Positions 10,329-19,075 of a DNA stretch of 64,000 nucleotides are shown here, piece by piece; within the stretch, counting starts at the first letter, position 1, and every line of letters starts with the position of its first letter. Made by a program: the position numbers and the translations under genes. A model generated the notes under the pieces. The model was given only the letters and a program-made list of their open reading frames with translations, did no database searches and was not told the origin of the DNA. The stretch is taken from positions 16,049 to 80,048 of the forward strand of contig JAEZHW010000045.1 in NCBI GenBank assembly GCA_023436775.1, given 5' to 3'. The DNA is from Actinomycetes bacterium (GTDB taxonomy: Bacteria; Actinomycetota; Actinomycetes; Actinomycetales; Microbacteriaceae).

Positions 10329-12929
10329 ATGCCTCAAGCAAAATCCGGTGGAACCAGTGTGACTTCTGCCCTGTTGAGCCTGGTGGGACTCAGCGCACTC
10401 GCAGGCCTCCTGGCAGCCATGGTTGTGGCCCCCGCAGTGGCCGTGACTGGTGTCGTCGCCAACAGCGGTATCGCCCTCTTCGACAGCTTGCCCGACAAGC
10501 TGCAGGCCGTCACGCTCTCGCAGCCGTCCAGCATGTATGCCCGCAACGGCACAGACGAGGACGGCAACACCAAGTGGGTCAAGTTCGCACAGTTTTATGA
10601 CAAGAACCGCCGCGTCATCACCTACGACGAGATCAGCCCGTACATGATCGCCGCCACGATCGCGGCCGAAGACGAGCGCTTCTACTCGCACAACGGCGTT
10701 GACCTGAAGGGTCTGATGCGTGCCTTCGTGGTGAACGCGACTTCGGGCAGCACTGAGGAAGGCGCCTCGACCATCTCGATGCAGTTGGTCCGTAACTGGC
10801 TGCGTGAAATCGCAGAGGACAGCCAGGATCCGGAACTGCTCAAGTCCTACAACGAGGTCACGATTGAGCGCAAGCTCCAGGAAATCAAGTACGCGATCTC
10901 GCTGGAAAAGACGATGTCCAAGGAGGACATCATCACCCAGTACCTCAACATCGCGATCTTCGGTGGTCAGGTGTACGGCATTGAGGCGGCCGCACAGCGC
11001 TACTTCTCGAAGTCCGCGATCGATCTGACGCCGGCCGAATCGGCCAGCCTGATCGCCATCGTGCAGTACCCGAGCCTGTACCGGCTCGACCTGCCCGACA
11101 GCGCCGACAATGGCGAGGCCAACGGCTACGCCGCGACCCGCAACCGTCGTGATGCGATTCTGAATATCATGTACGGCCGGTTGGGCCTGATCACCGAGGC
11201 CGAATTCAACGAGGCGATCGCCACCCCGGTCGAGCCAAAGATCAGCCCGGTGCCGAATGGCTGCCAGTACGCCTCGATCGATGACGGCAAGACGCAGTTC
11301 GCCAACACCTTCTGCGATTACGTCAAGGCCGAGGTGCGCAAGCTCCCGGGGCTGCACAGCGACCCGAACATGCGCATGACCGTGCTGATGCGCGGTGGCT
11401 TCCAGATCTACACCACGCTGGATGTCCGCCTGCAGAAGACGGCGCAGTCGCTCACCAAGAAGTACGTGCCGGCTGGCCGGTGGGCTGGCCTGGACGCCGG
11501 TAGCGTGGTCACCTCTGTTGAGGTCGGCACCGGTCGCATCCTGGCAATGGCCCAGAACAAGCCATACGACTCGACCGAGGCTGCGGCCAAGTCCAAGAAG
11601 AAGACCGCCATCAATTACGCGGCTGACGTGGACTACGGTGGTTCGTCCGGCTTCCAGACCGGTTCGACCTTCAAGTCTTTCACCCTGGCGACCTGGCTTG
11701 CCAATGGCCGCGCAGTCAGCGACCACGTTGATGGTTCGCAGCGTCCGTTCAAGATGAACGAGTTCACCGACTCCTGCCTCGGCGTCGGCGGCCCGGACTG
11801 GAAGCCGGCGAACGCCGGTGGTGGCGGTGGCTCGATGAGCGTGCTGCAGGCGACCATGTCCTCGGTGAATACGGCCTTTATTGACATGGCCACCGAGCTA
11901 GACCTCTGTGAGATCCGTAAGACCGCCGAGGCGCTCGGTGCGCACCGCGCCGACAAGAACCCGCTGCACGCCGGCCCCTCGATGGTGATCGGCTCGGACG
12001 AGGTCGCCCCGTTGAGCATGGCCGTTGCCTACGCCGCCATCGCGAACGAGGGTCAGAGCTGCACGCCGATCGCGATCGAGCGCATCGAGGCCCTGGACGG
12101 CAAGGAAGTCCCGGTCGAGCCGTCGGTCTGCAACCGCGTGCTCTCGCCGGACGTCGCGAACGCCACCGTCTACACGCTGAAGCGAGTCATCACCGGCGGT
12201 ACCGGTGTCGGCTCGAACCCGGGCGATGGCGTCCCGGTGTTCGGTAAGACGGGTACTACCGACGGCACGACGCAGACCTGGATGATGGCCTCGACCAAGA
12301 AGGTCGCGACCGCGGTCTGGGTCGGTAACGTCACCGGGAAGAAGACGCTGTACAACTACGTGTCGAACGGCATGGGTCTAAACAACGTGCGTCACGCGAT
12401 CATGAAGGCGATGCTGAAGAAGATCAACGGCATCAAGGAGTATCGCGGTGGCGACTGGAAGAGCCCGCCCGGCGCGCTGATCCAGGGCCAGAGCATCCAG
12501 GTGCCTGCCACGCTGGTGGGTATGCAGTCCGGTGAGGCTGAGGAACTGCTCGAAAGCCTCGGCTTCAACGTCAAGGTGTCGAACTCCTACATCACCTCCG
12601 ACTTGCCGCGTGGCCTGGTTGCCCAGGTGATCCCGGGTGCTGGTACGAACCAGCCGCGTGGTCGACTGATCGTGCTGAAGCTCAGCAATGGCCAGGGCAT
12701 CAGCATTCCGACGGTGGCCGGTATGACCGCCGCGGCGGCGGAATCCGCCCTGCGCGCGGCCGGCTTCACCGGCACGATCACCGTGGTCACGCAGCACCAC
12801 GCGACTGTACCCGAACACGAGGTCATCGGTACCAACCCGGCGGCTGGCAAGTTCGCGAAGGCGAACGCGACCATCAAGATCGTGGTCAGTGCTGGCCCCG
12901 AGGTCGTACCGCCGCCGCCTGGCCCGTAG
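10329..12929 (+). CDS. Bifunctional class A penicillin-binding protein with two PASTA domains
   Basis: 866-residue membrane-anchored peptidoglycan synthase. After a short cytoplasmic tail and one transmembrane helix (about 15-45) comes a GT51 transglycosylase (EDERFYSHNG near residue 113; GASTISMQLVRN). Then comes a transpeptidase with SxxK at Ser446-Lys449, SVN, and KTG at Lys640. Two C-terminal PASTA repeats begin near 712 and 780. The ATG at 10329 is chosen because MPQAKSGG precedes the helix; the frame 10 codons upstream lacks support. The overall architecture equals PonA2/PonA1-type actinobacterial PBPs. It is followed after two bases by the metallophosphoesterase gene, so they form an operon. 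Confidence 0.95.
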   Translation: MPQAKSGGTSVTSALLSLVGLSALAGLLAAMVVAPAVAVTGVVANSGIALFDSLPDKLQAVTLSQPSSMYARNGTDEDGNTKWVKFAQFYDKNRRVITYDEISPYMIAATIAAEDERFYSHNGVDLKGLMRAFVVNATSGSTEEGASTISMQLVRNWLREIAEDSQDPELLKSYNEVTIERKLQEIKYAISLEKTMSKEDIITQYLNIAIFGGQVYGIEAAAQRYFSKSAIDLTPAESASLIAIVQYPSLYRLDLPDSADNGEANGYAATRNRRDAILNIMYGRLGLITEAEFNEAIATPVEPKISPVPNGCQYASIDDGKTQFANTFCDYVKAEVRKLPGLHSDPNMRMTVLMRGGFQIYTTLDVRLQKTAQSLTKKYVPAGRWAGLDAGSVVTSVEVGTGRILAMAQNKPYDSTEAAAKSKKKTAINYAADVDYGGSSGFQTGSTFKSFTLATWLANGRAVSDHVDGSQRPFKMNEFTDSCLGVGGPDWKPANAGGGGGSMSVLQATMSSVNTAFIDMATELDLCEIRKTAEALGAHRADKNPLHAGPSMVIGSDEVAPLSMAVAYAAIANEGQSCTPIAIERIEALDGKEVPVEPSVCNRVLSPDVANATVYTLKRVITGGTGVGSNPGDGVPVFGKTGTTDGTTQTWMMASTKKVATAVWVGNVTGKKTLYNYVSNGMGLNNVRHAIMKAMLKKINGIKEYRGGDWKSPPGALIQGQSIQVPATLVGMQSGEAEELLESLGFNVKVSNSYITSDLPRGLVAQVIPGAGTNQPRGRLIVLKLSNGQGISIPTVAGMTAAAAESALRAAGFTGTITVVTQHHATVPEHEVIGTNPAAGKFAKANATIKIVVSAGPEVVPPPPGP

Positions 12930-12931
12930 CC

Positions 12932-13870
12932 ATGGCGCGCACTACGAATCGCATTGGCAGCGTCCTCGGCGGGCTTACGCTCGCCGGGGGCGCTGTCCTC
13001 GCGTATGCCTCACTGATTGAGCGCAACGCCTACACCGTCCGACGGCACACCATCCCCGTGTTGCCGCGCGGCGCCACCCCGTTCCGGGTGCTGCATCTGA
13101 GCGACCTACACTTGGCGCCGTGGCAACAGATGCGCATTGACTGGCTGCGCTCGCTCGGCGCGCTCCGCCCCGACCTGGTGGTACTGACCGGCGACCTCCT
13201 GGGTCACCGGGAAGCGATCCCCGCGGTTGGCGAGGCATTGGCACCGCTGGCAGGCATCCCCGGCGTGTATGTGCACGGCTCGAACGACTACTTCGGCCCG
13301 GTGCTGAAGAACCCGCTGCGCTACATCATGCCCTCACTGAACCGGGAGCACGTCTTCGGCGACGTTCTGGACACGGCGGCGCTGGATGCACTCCTGGACG
13401 GCTACGGCTGGACGAACCTGGACAACACCGCCGCGGTGGTCGAGGTTGGGGACCAGGCGATCACCTTCCTCGGCACGGACGATGCGCATCTGCATCGTGA
13501 CGACCTTGATGTGCTGCCCGAGGCCCTGAACGCCCTTCGCGAGGGGCATGGCCAGCTCCCGCCGCTGCGCTTCGGGGTGACCCACGCGCCGTACCGTCGC
13601 GTGCTGAACACCCTTACCGACCTTGGCGCGAGCCTGATCTTCGCCGGACACACCCACGGTGGCCAGGTGCGGATCCCCTTCGTCCAGTCCGCGCCCGCGA
13701 CAAACTGCGACATTCCGGGCGATCAGGCCCGTGGTGTGAGCCACTGGCACCACGGTGGCCGCAGCGCATGGTTGAACGTTTCGGCCGGCGTGGGTACCGC
13801 GATTACCGCCCCGGTGCGCTTTGCCTGCCGCCCGGAAGTCTCGCTGCTGAGCCTGGTTCCTGGCCGCTGA
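12932..13870 (+). CDS. Membrane-associated metallophosphoesterase
   Basis: 312 residues: an N-terminal hydrophobic segment (about 8-25) and a calcineurin-like phosphoesterase domain. The metal-binding blocks are visible in order: HLSDLHL (Asp, His), LTGDLLG (Asp), GSNDYFG (Asn, Asp), VTHAP (His) and FAGHTHGGQ (His). The ATG follows the PBP stop by two bases. A PBP/metallophosphoesterase pair is conserved across actinobacteria; the substrate (envelope phospholipid or UDP-linked compound) is not known. Confidence 0.9.
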   Translation: MARTTNRIGSVLGGLTLAGGAVLAYASLIERNAYTVRRHTIPVLPRGATPFRVLHLSDLHLAPWQQMRIDWLRSLGALRPDLVVLTGDLLGHREAIPAVGEALAPLAGIPGVYVHGSNDYFGPVLKNPLRYIMPSLNREHVFGDVLDTAALDALLDGYGWTNLDNTAAVVEVGDQAITFLGTDDAHLHRDDLDVLPEALNALREGHGQLPPLRFGVTHAPYRRVLNTLTDLGASLIFAGHTHGGQVRIPFVQSAPATNCDIPGDQARGVSHWHHGGRSAWLNVSAGVGTAITAPVRFACRPEVSLLSLVPGR

Positions 13871-14028
13871 CCACTGCCACGAGGCGGGTCTGGCCGACAT
13901 CCTGAGCCTTCGTTCGCCCGTTTCCGGCGATTTCGCGGCTGCGGAGGCTGCTCGATGCAACACCAAGCCCAGCAGTGGGCTATGCTTGTTGAGGCCCAAA
14001 CGTCGGACAGCGTCTGACGGATGGTTTC

Positions 14029-14102
14029 CGGGGTGTGGCGCAGCTTGGTAGCGCGCGTCGTTCGGGACGACGAGGCCGCAGGTTCAAATCCTGTCACCCC
14101 GA
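14029..14102 (+). tRNA. tRNA-Pro (anticodon CGG)
   Basis: Acceptor CGGGGTG (14029-14035) pairs with CACCCCG (14095-14101), discriminator A. The anticodon stem CGTCG/CGACG encloses TTCGGGA, giving CGG; the T-loop is TTCAAAT. CCA is not encoded. A TATGCT -10-like element lies at 13981-13986. Confidence 0.97.
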
Positions 14103-14103
14103 C

Positions 14104-14146
14104 ATACTGAAGAAGGCCACCCCTCGCGGGTGGCCTTCTTCAGTAT
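14104..14146 (+). terminator. tRNA-Pro terminator
   Basis: A 19-base-pair perfect stem (14104-14122 with 14128-14146) with a five-base loop starts two bases after the tRNA. Its outer part ends in T-rich sequence. Confidence 0.85.
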
Positions 14147-14187
14147 TCGCGGTAGTCAGGCGGGGCCACGCTGCCCGGAGGCTCCGA
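14147..14187 (+). repeat. Left direct repeat flanking the accessory island
   Basis: Starts TCGCGGTAGTCAGGCGGG and ends GAGGCTCCGA. A copy differing at only a few positions lies at 19114-19153, in the same orientation and in both cases directly after a long terminator-like hairpin. The two copies bound about 5 kb of accessory genes. No integrase is seen. Confidence 0.6.
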
Positions 14188-14298
14188 ATGCCGCTGCTTC
14201 CGCACTCGGCCGAAAACAGCAGGCCTCTGCTGGAAGCTACCCCGCAAGCACAGCGGCATTTGGAGGGGGCAGTGGGGACGCACCCCGACATATGAGAA

Positions 14299-14322
14299 GA
14301 GACCGCCCACTCGGGCGGTCTC
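14299..14322 (-). terminator. Hairpin downstream of the first exporter operon
   Basis: GAGACCGCCC (14299-14308) pairs with GGGCGGTCTC (14313-14322). It lies 28 bases after the minus-strand permease stop. The preceding bases 14281-14292 repeat the tRNA-Pro 3' end (CACCCCGACATA). Confidence 0.6.
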
Positions 14323-14349
14323 GATCGGTTGAACCTGGTCAGTTCCCGT

Positions 14350-15489
14350 CTACGGCACCCGCAGTTCACTGATCGGTTCGCGGCGTGCCGCGACGATCGC
14401 AGGCAGCACGGCGGCAGCGACTGCAGCGAGCACTGCAAGTACGACGACCGCCAGAAAGTAGGTGAGCGCGGGCAGCGGGTCACCGCCGATCGCCAGCACG
14501 AGGGCTGCGATGACGGCGCCGGTGACTGCTCCGGCGACCGCGAGGAAAGCGGTCTGCGCCACCAGCATCGTGACGATCAGGCGCTGACTCGCACCGAGGG
14601 CGCGGCGGCGACCGAAGTCGCGTCGCCGCAACAGGACGAGGGCGAACAGAATGCCTGCCTGCACCAGCACCAGCACGCTGAAGATGCCCAGCACGATCGT
14701 GAAGTTCGAGGCGCTGAGCTGGCCGGACAGCACGTCGCGCAGTTCAGCGAGGCTGCCGCTGCGGCCGACCTGCACCTTGTCGCGGCTGTCGGCGCCGATG
14801 AGTTCGACGACGGTCGGCAGCAGCCCCTCGATCCGGTACGGGTCCGCGAAGCGGGCGACGATCATGCTGAGGGCACCGCGGCCGTCGGCCGAAGTGGCAG
14901 GCACGCGCTCCAGCGGATCCACCGGCACGATCAGGGTGAGCGGCTCGAACTGTTCCAGATACTCCGGCACAATACTGCGACCCGCCACCGGGAGCGCCAC
15001 CCCGGTCAATGGACGGACCGCCCCGGCCGCCTCCAGCAGGCCGAACTCGCTTACGGCCTGATCGGAGAGGAACACTCGCGGGCTGTCGACTGGACTGGGT
15101 GTGGCCGCCGCGGGCGAAAACACGCTCAGGTCGGTGGACCAGACCATGCGCATCGGCACCCGCTTGCCCTCCGGCAGCGCTGCATTCACGCCGTCCTGCG
15201 CCGGCCCCACCGCGGCCAACCACTCAATGTCCGCCACGGTGGCGAGACGCTGCACCACGGACGGGTCGACGCCGGCGCCGCCCTCCAGTCGAAACACGAC
15301 CGTGCGGCTCGCCGCCGAATCGATCGTGCTCAGCACCCGGTGCTCGATGCCGGCGACGCGGCCGGCGGTCAGCAGCACCGCGCCGGCGAGCGCCGCAACG
15401 ACCAGCATGGTGGCGAGCGAGGCGACGCGCTGCGACTTCGCCGCCGCTACCGCCTCGCGCAGAATCAGTCGGATCGGAACCCGGGTCAC
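14350..15489 (-). CDS. FtsX/MacB-type ABC transporter permease (module 1)
   Basis: 379 residues: an N-terminal transmembrane helix (about 25-45), a large extracytoplasmic domain, then three C-terminal helices (about 265-290, 310-335, 340-370), the FtsX/MacB fold. The LRRRDFGRRRALGASQRLI stretch before the last two helices is the typical coupling segment. The ATG overlaps the ATPase stop. Module 1 order on the minus strand is secreted protein, adaptor, ATPase, permease, so this is the membrane half of a MacAB-like exporter; cargo unknown, possibly the adjacent secreted protein. Confidence 0.88.
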   Translation of the reverse strand: MTRVPIRLILREAVAAAKSQRVASLATMLVVAALAGAVLLTAGRVAGIEHRVLSTIDSAASRTVVFRLEGGAGVDPSVVQRLATVADIEWLAAVGPAQDGVNAALPEGKRVPMRMVWSTDLSVFSPAAATPSPVDSPRVFLSDQAVSEFGLLEAAGAVRPLTGVALPVAGRSIVPEYLEQFEPLTLIVPVDPLERVPATSADGRGALSMIVARFADPYRIEGLLPTVVELIGADSRDKVQVGRSGSLAELRDVLSGQLSASNFTIVLGIFSVLVLVQAGILFALVLLRRRDFGRRRALGASQRLIVTMLVAQTAFLAVAGAVTGAVIAALVLAIGGDPLPALTYFLAVVVLAVLAAVAAAVLPAIVAARREPISELRVP

Positions 15490-16118
15490 AGTTGCACCTG
15501 CCGATCGCAGCGCACCATGAAGGCGGGGTCGTGGGTGGCGACGATGACGGTGGCGCCGGCGTCGGCTCGGGCCCTCAGAGCGGTGAACACCAGGTCCGAG
15601 GTGGCGGCATCGAGGTTGCCGGTCGGCTCATCGGCGAGGATGAACTCTGGATCGCCGATCAGCGCCCGCACCAGCGCGATGCGCTGCGCCTGCCCGCCCG
15701 AGACCTGACCGGGCCTGCGCCACGGGTCCAGGTCGACACCGAAATCGGCGAGCAGCCTCTGCGCGTGATCCCGCCACTCGTCCGCGTCGAGGCCCCGGTA
15801 CAGCGCCACTTCGAGCACATTGTCGATCACGGTACGGGTCGCATCCAGCGCGGCGTCCTGGAACACGAATCCGAAGCGGGCGGCGCGCACCGCCGCACGG
15901 GGCCCGTCGCTGAGCGCGGACACCGGCTCCTCCCCCAACCGCACTGATCCGCTGTCGGGCCGCAGCATCAGGCCCAGGATGTAGAGCAGTGTGGATTTGC
16001 CGCGACCGCTCGGCCCGGTGAGGGCGACAACTTCGCCGGGATAGAAGTCGTCGCTGAACGAGTCGATGATGGGTCGGTCGGCGAAGTAGCCGAACCGTAT
16101 CTCGTGGGCGGTGAGCAT
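15486..16118 (-). CDS. ABC transporter ATPase (MacB/LolD type, module 1)
   Basis: 210 residues. Walker A GPSGRGKST, Q-loop FQDAAL, signature VSGGQ, Walker B FILADEPTGNLD and the H-loop in VATHD are all intact. LolD/MacB-type ATPases drive mechanotransmission through FtsX-like permeases. The gene begins two bases after the adaptor gene stop and overlaps the permease start by four, so the three are translated as a unit. Length and motif spacing are normal. Confidence 0.92.
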   Translation of the reverse strand: MLTAHEIRFGYFADRPIIDSFSDDFYPGEVVALTGPSGRGKSTLLYILGLMLRPDSGSVRLGEEPVSALSDGPRAAVRAARFGFVFQDAALDATRTVIDNVLEVALYRGLDADEWRDHAQRLLADFGVDLDPWRRPGQVSGGQAQRIALVRALIGDPEFILADEPTGNLDAATSDLVFTALRARADAGATVIVATHDPAFMVRCDRQVQL

Positions 16119-16120
16119 TA

Positions 16121-17248
16121 TTACTCGGCCTCGGCCGGTGCCCCGTCGCCGCTCCCGGTTCCTGGCCCTGTGCGGGACGAGAGCCCGCCGATCTGGACGC
16201 GATCCCCCGGCGCGAGCGGCCCAGTCACGACCGCCTGCCCATTGGCGGATCCCAGGACGTGCACCGGGATGGCCTCGCCGTCCGTGCCGATCACGACGAC
16301 CTGGCCGCTCGGTTCGGTGACGAGCGCCGCAACCGGCACCAGGGTGCCGGTCATGGTTTCGGCGTAGACGATTTCGCCGGGCAGGTAGCTGGCGCCCGTG
16401 GTGGCGATGCTGTCGCAGTGATCGCCGCAGATGCTGGCACCGTCGATGCCCGTCAGGACGGCGGTGAGTTCTCGAGTGTCGGGATCTTCGTCGATGCGCG
16501 CGATGGTGCCTCGCAGGGTCTGGTCACCGGACCGGAACTCGACGATGTGGCCGGCGCGCACCAGGGCGACCTGGTGCTGCAGTAGGCGCACCGTGAATTG
16601 GGGTTCGGTGCCGAGGGTCTGGATCGCGGCCTCTCCGCCGGCCAGGGTGGCGTCGCGGTAGACGATCTTGCTGTCGACGCCGACCTTCGCGGGCAGCGTG
16701 GTCAGGAACGCGACGTCACCGAGGCGCACCACGCCGTCCTGTGCGATGCCAAGCTTCTTCTGCCAGCGTTGCACTGCCGTGCGCGTGGCATATCCGAAGT
16801 CGCCGTCGGCAGGGCCGCTGTAGACCTTGACCGCGCGCAGCAGTTGCTGCAACTGCTTGACGTCCGTGCCGCGCGTTCCTTGCATCAGGTCGCGGTAGGC
16901 GGGCACGCTGCCCTTGGCCAGCACGACGGGCCGTCCCGCGACTCGGTATGCGATCTCACCGGCTTTCGCATCGGCGATGTCGGCCAGGCGCACACCCGTC
17001 ACGACCCCGACTGCCCGGTTGTGGGCTGCCGTTCGCACCGGCCACTGCGCGACCACGTTCACCGGCAGAGTCTGCCCGATCTCACCCTCGGTCACCACCG
17101 CATAGCTCGGCTCTGCAACCTGCGCCGGTTCCCGGCCGGGCGCCAGCACGGTCAGCACCGACCACGCCGCCAGCGCCGTAACGACAACGGCGGCGAGCAC
17201 CCCCAACAGCATGGTGCGCAACCGCACCGTCCGCAGTTCTCCACTCAT
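16121..17248 (-). CDS. Peptidoglycan-binding/membrane-fusion adaptor (module 1)
   Basis: 375 residues: a signal-anchor helix (about 12-35), an extracytoplasmic region with a PG_binding_1 domain at about 125-170 (TRGTDVKQLQQLL ... DGDFGYATRTAVQRWQKKLG), then HlyD/MacA-like beta domains and a Pro/Gly/Ser tail. In Gram-positive bacteria such adaptors are thought to connect a MacB-type permease to the wall. First gene of the transporter operon, separated from the upstream secreted-protein gene by a long hairpin. Two Cys (GASICGDHCDS) sit in the beta domain. Confidence 0.85.
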   Translation of the reverse strand: MSGELRTVRLRTMLLGVLAAVVVTALAAWSVLTVLAPGREPAQVAEPSYAVVTEGEIGQTLPVNVVAQWPVRTAAHNRAVGVVTGVRLADIADAKAGEIAYRVAGRPVVLAKGSVPAYRDLMQGTRGTDVKQLQQLLRAVKVYSGPADGDFGYATRTAVQRWQKKLGIAQDGVVRLGDVAFLTTLPAKVGVDSKIVYRDATLAGGEAAIQTLGTEPQFTVRLLQHQVALVRAGHIVEFRSGDQTLRGTIARIDEDPDTRELTAVLTGIDGASICGDHCDSIATTGASYLPGEIVYAETMTGTLVPVAALVTEPSGQVVVIGTDGEAIPVHVLGSANGQAVVTGPLAPGDRVQIGGLSSRTGPGTGSGDGAPAEAE

Positions 17249-17289
17249 GACGTTGTTCGCCCCTCAGCCAGCACCCACGTTATAGCCTG

Positions 17290-17325
17290 TGTGTGCTGGC
17301 TCAGCAGTGCGCCAGCCAGCACACA
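17290..17325 (-). terminator. Intercistronic hairpin between secreted protein and adaptor genes
   Basis: TGTGTGCTGGCT (17290-17301) pairs with AGCCAGCACACA (17314-17325): 12 base pairs, 12-base loop, no U-tract. It lies eight bases after the secreted-protein stop on the minus strand. It may act as a partial terminator or 3' stabiliser that gives more small-protein mRNA than transporter mRNA. Confidence 0.6.
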
Positions 17326-17333
17326 CAGGATGG

Positions 17334-17675
17334 CTACTTCTGGTTGGTCTGGGTGTAACCGCAATACATCGAGCCAGTCGAAGGCCCGTTCCCTTCAACC
17401 GCCCAATACAGGATCTCGCTGAAACCGAAGCTTTTCCAGGACTTCCTCCACTGTCCAACCATTAGCTGCGACTCAGAACTACTTCCCTTTTTTCTTTGCG
17501 TGTGAAAGTGAGCCGTAGGTGTCAGGAGTGTGGTGCTCAAGTGTGTAACGACTGAGTATGCGTGGTATCCACAGGTCGCACCTCCCCCAGTGTGCACGCC
17601 AGCGAACGCCGGCCCTCCGCCAGCAACCAAGACCAAGACCGCGGCCAGACCAACAATAGAACGCTTGATACGCAT
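17334..17675 (-). CDS. Sec-secreted small Cys-containing protein (bacteriocin-like candidate, module 1)
   Basis: 113 residues. The ATG at 17675 has a strong GGGGGGAA ribosome site four bases upstream; a longer frame extends upstream without support. It begins MRIKRS, then a hydrophobic core and GGGPAFA|G, a clear signal peptidase I site at about residue 25. The mature part of about 88 residues is rich in His, Ser, Thr, Tyr and Trp, with two Cys near its ends (GGATCGYH and SMYCGYT) that could form a disulfide. Weak resemblance to lactococcin-972-type peptides (aromatic, His/Ser/Thr-rich, Sec-exported, next to an ABC transporter) is not enough to assign that family. GC is lower than the surroundings. 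Confidence 0.75.
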   Translation of the reverse strand: MRIKRSIVGLAAVLVLVAGGGPAFAGVHTGGGATCGYHAYSVVTHLSTTLLTPTAHFHTQRKKGSSSESQLMVGQWRKSWKSFGFSEILYWAVEGNGPSTGSMYCGYTQTNQK

Positions 17676-17840
17676 AAATTCCCCCCAAAGCTTTCCAACG
17701 GGGCTCCTCAGCATTACAGGTTCCCACCTCACTATTTCGCAGATCGAGACTCAGTTCAAGAGTTTTCTGGCAAATACTCAAATAGTGTGCGAGCATTAAC
17801 ATGTCGGGGTACATGTACTGCGCCAAATTTGGAGGGCCTA
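17676..17840. promoter_or_regulatory. Divergent promoter region between secreted protein and lipoprotein genes
   Basis: 165 A/T-richer bases separate two divergent genes, each with a strong ribosome site. Two ACATGT palindromes six bases apart (about 17800-17817) could be an operator. No reliable -35/-10 pair can be named by eye. Confidence 0.4.
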
Positions 17841-18530
17841 GTGTTCGCAAAGCGAATTCCGATTGTTGCGCTGACGTTGCTCGCCGTCAGCGGCTGCGCA
17901 TCCGCCCCTACTCCAGAAATTCAGCCAATCGCGCCCCCGATCATCCCACTTGGAGGTGCTGAACTTGACGCCAGCCTGCGAGCGACCGCAGACGAAAAAT
18001 GGGCCAACATCGTTGCACAGTGGCCCGATGCGGTACGACCCGAAGTCGCGCTGATCCGTCCGATCATTGCCCCTGACTACCTGCCAGCACAGGTGCGCTG
18101 CATGAGCGACCGAGGCTGGCCAGCACGGATGACCTCCAAACGCGGCGCAGAGATTGGCCTCAGGGAGGGCGCCTCCGAACTGGAGTTCCAAGTCGCCAAG
18201 TACGAGTGTCAGGTCGAATATCCGCTGCTGCCCGTTCAGTCTGGCTCTGCTCTCCCAGGGCATGATCGCTACCTCTACGACCTGATCGTCAACGCCCATC
18301 TGCCGTGTCTGCGCGGTCTTGGTGTCAGCTACCCAGCACCTCCGTCGTTTCAGGAATACCTGGACAGTGGCGGTGACTACTTCATCTGGGATGGACTGAG
18401 CCTCACCTGGACGGCATCAGGTGCACTCCTGACCCGGGAAGAAGAAGAGCGAATCTCTGATCAGTGCCATACTGACGGCCCTGAAGTCGAGGCGCGGTAC
18501 GACGAGCTCCGACCCCAGTACGGACTGTAG
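17841..18530 (+). CDS. Lipoprotein of unknown function beside module 1
   Basis: 229 residues. The GTG at 17841 has GGAGGG five bases upstream and opens VFAKRIPIVALTLLAVSGC, a lipoprotein signal peptide with lipobox VSGC. The mature protein is acidic with further Cys in QVRCMSD, KYECQVE, LPCLRG and DQCHTD. It has aromatic-rich segments (GGDYFIWDGLSLTW). No family recognised. It is transcribed divergently from the secreted protein/exporter operon, so it may be an immunity or accessory lipoprotein of that module; this is inference from position only. Confidence 0.78.
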   Translation: MFAKRIPIVALTLLAVSGCASAPTPEIQPIAPPIIPLGGAELDASLRATADEKWANIVAQWPDAVRPEVALIRPIIAPDYLPAQVRCMSDRGWPARMTSKRGAEIGLREGASELEFQVAKYECQVEYPLLPVQSGSALPGHDRYLYDLIVNAHLPCLRGLGVSYPAPPSFQEYLDSGGDYFIWDGLSLTWTASGALLTREEEERISDQCHTDGPEVEARYDELRPQYGL

Positions 18531-18601
18531 GCGGTAGTCGCCGCAGCGCTTTCACCCTGATGCATCGTCAACATGCTTCCTTTCTCATCAGAGAAATGCG
18601 A

Positions 18602-19075
18602 CTACCGGTCCGGAACGATTCGCGGCCTCGCAACCGATCCCTTCCGGCCAGACGCTCGCCGCGGGATCCCTCGCCCCTCCAGCACCTCCCGTACCTGGTC
18701 GTGTGAGCGACCAAGCTGTTTACCCACCTGGCGCAGGGTCAGACCACTTTGGTAGAGCCGGACCGCCTCATCGATCTCGTCGCCAGCCATTCGCCTGCGG
18801 CGTAGCGCGATGCCCTGCGTTTCCAGCAGCGTGAAAACACTGGCTTTGCTGATGCCATAGCCCACAGCCAGCGCACTGGCATGCTCCCCCGCACGATATG
18901 CCGCGATCAGCTGCTCGATCTGCTCAGCACCCAACCTGCGGCGCACATCGCGGGGTTCGTAGATAGGCACAGCATCCAGCGGCGCTTTGGCAGCCAACTC
19001 CGCCAATCGGCGCAGTTCGGCCAGGCTCTTCTCAGGGTGCCTCAGGTTGGCACACCGGCCCACAAGGCCGACCAT
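18602..19075 (-). CDS. Helix-turn-helix protein, recombinase/transposase-type HTH pair
   Basis: 157 residues with two HTH units: about 50-90 (GAEQIEQLIAAYRAGEHASA ... GISKASVFTLLETQGI) and about 95-135 (DEIDEAVRLYQSGLTLRQVGKQLGRSHDQVREVL). Such repeats occur in serine-recombinase tails and in small stand-alone proteins of actinobacteria that begin VGLVGRCA, as this one does. No catalytic domain is present. The start (ATG 19075) lies directly beside a 15-base-pair hairpin and has no ribosome site, so the true N-terminus or expression is uncertain. It could be a leftover of a mobile element at the right end of the island. Confidence 0.6.
   Translation of the reverse strand: MVGLVGRCANLRHPEKSLAELRRLAELAAKAPLDAVPIYEPRDVRRRLGAEQIEQLIAAYRAGEHASALAVGYGISKASVFTLLETQGIALRRRRMAGDEIDEAVRLYQSGLTLRQVGKQLGRSHDQVREVLEGRGIPRRASGRKGSVARPRIVPDR

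Noticed and set aside
17334..17675. Direct call as a lactococcin-972 family bacteriocin
   Set aside because: Only loose compositional likeness; the family's residue pattern and its dedicated large membrane protein are not seen.
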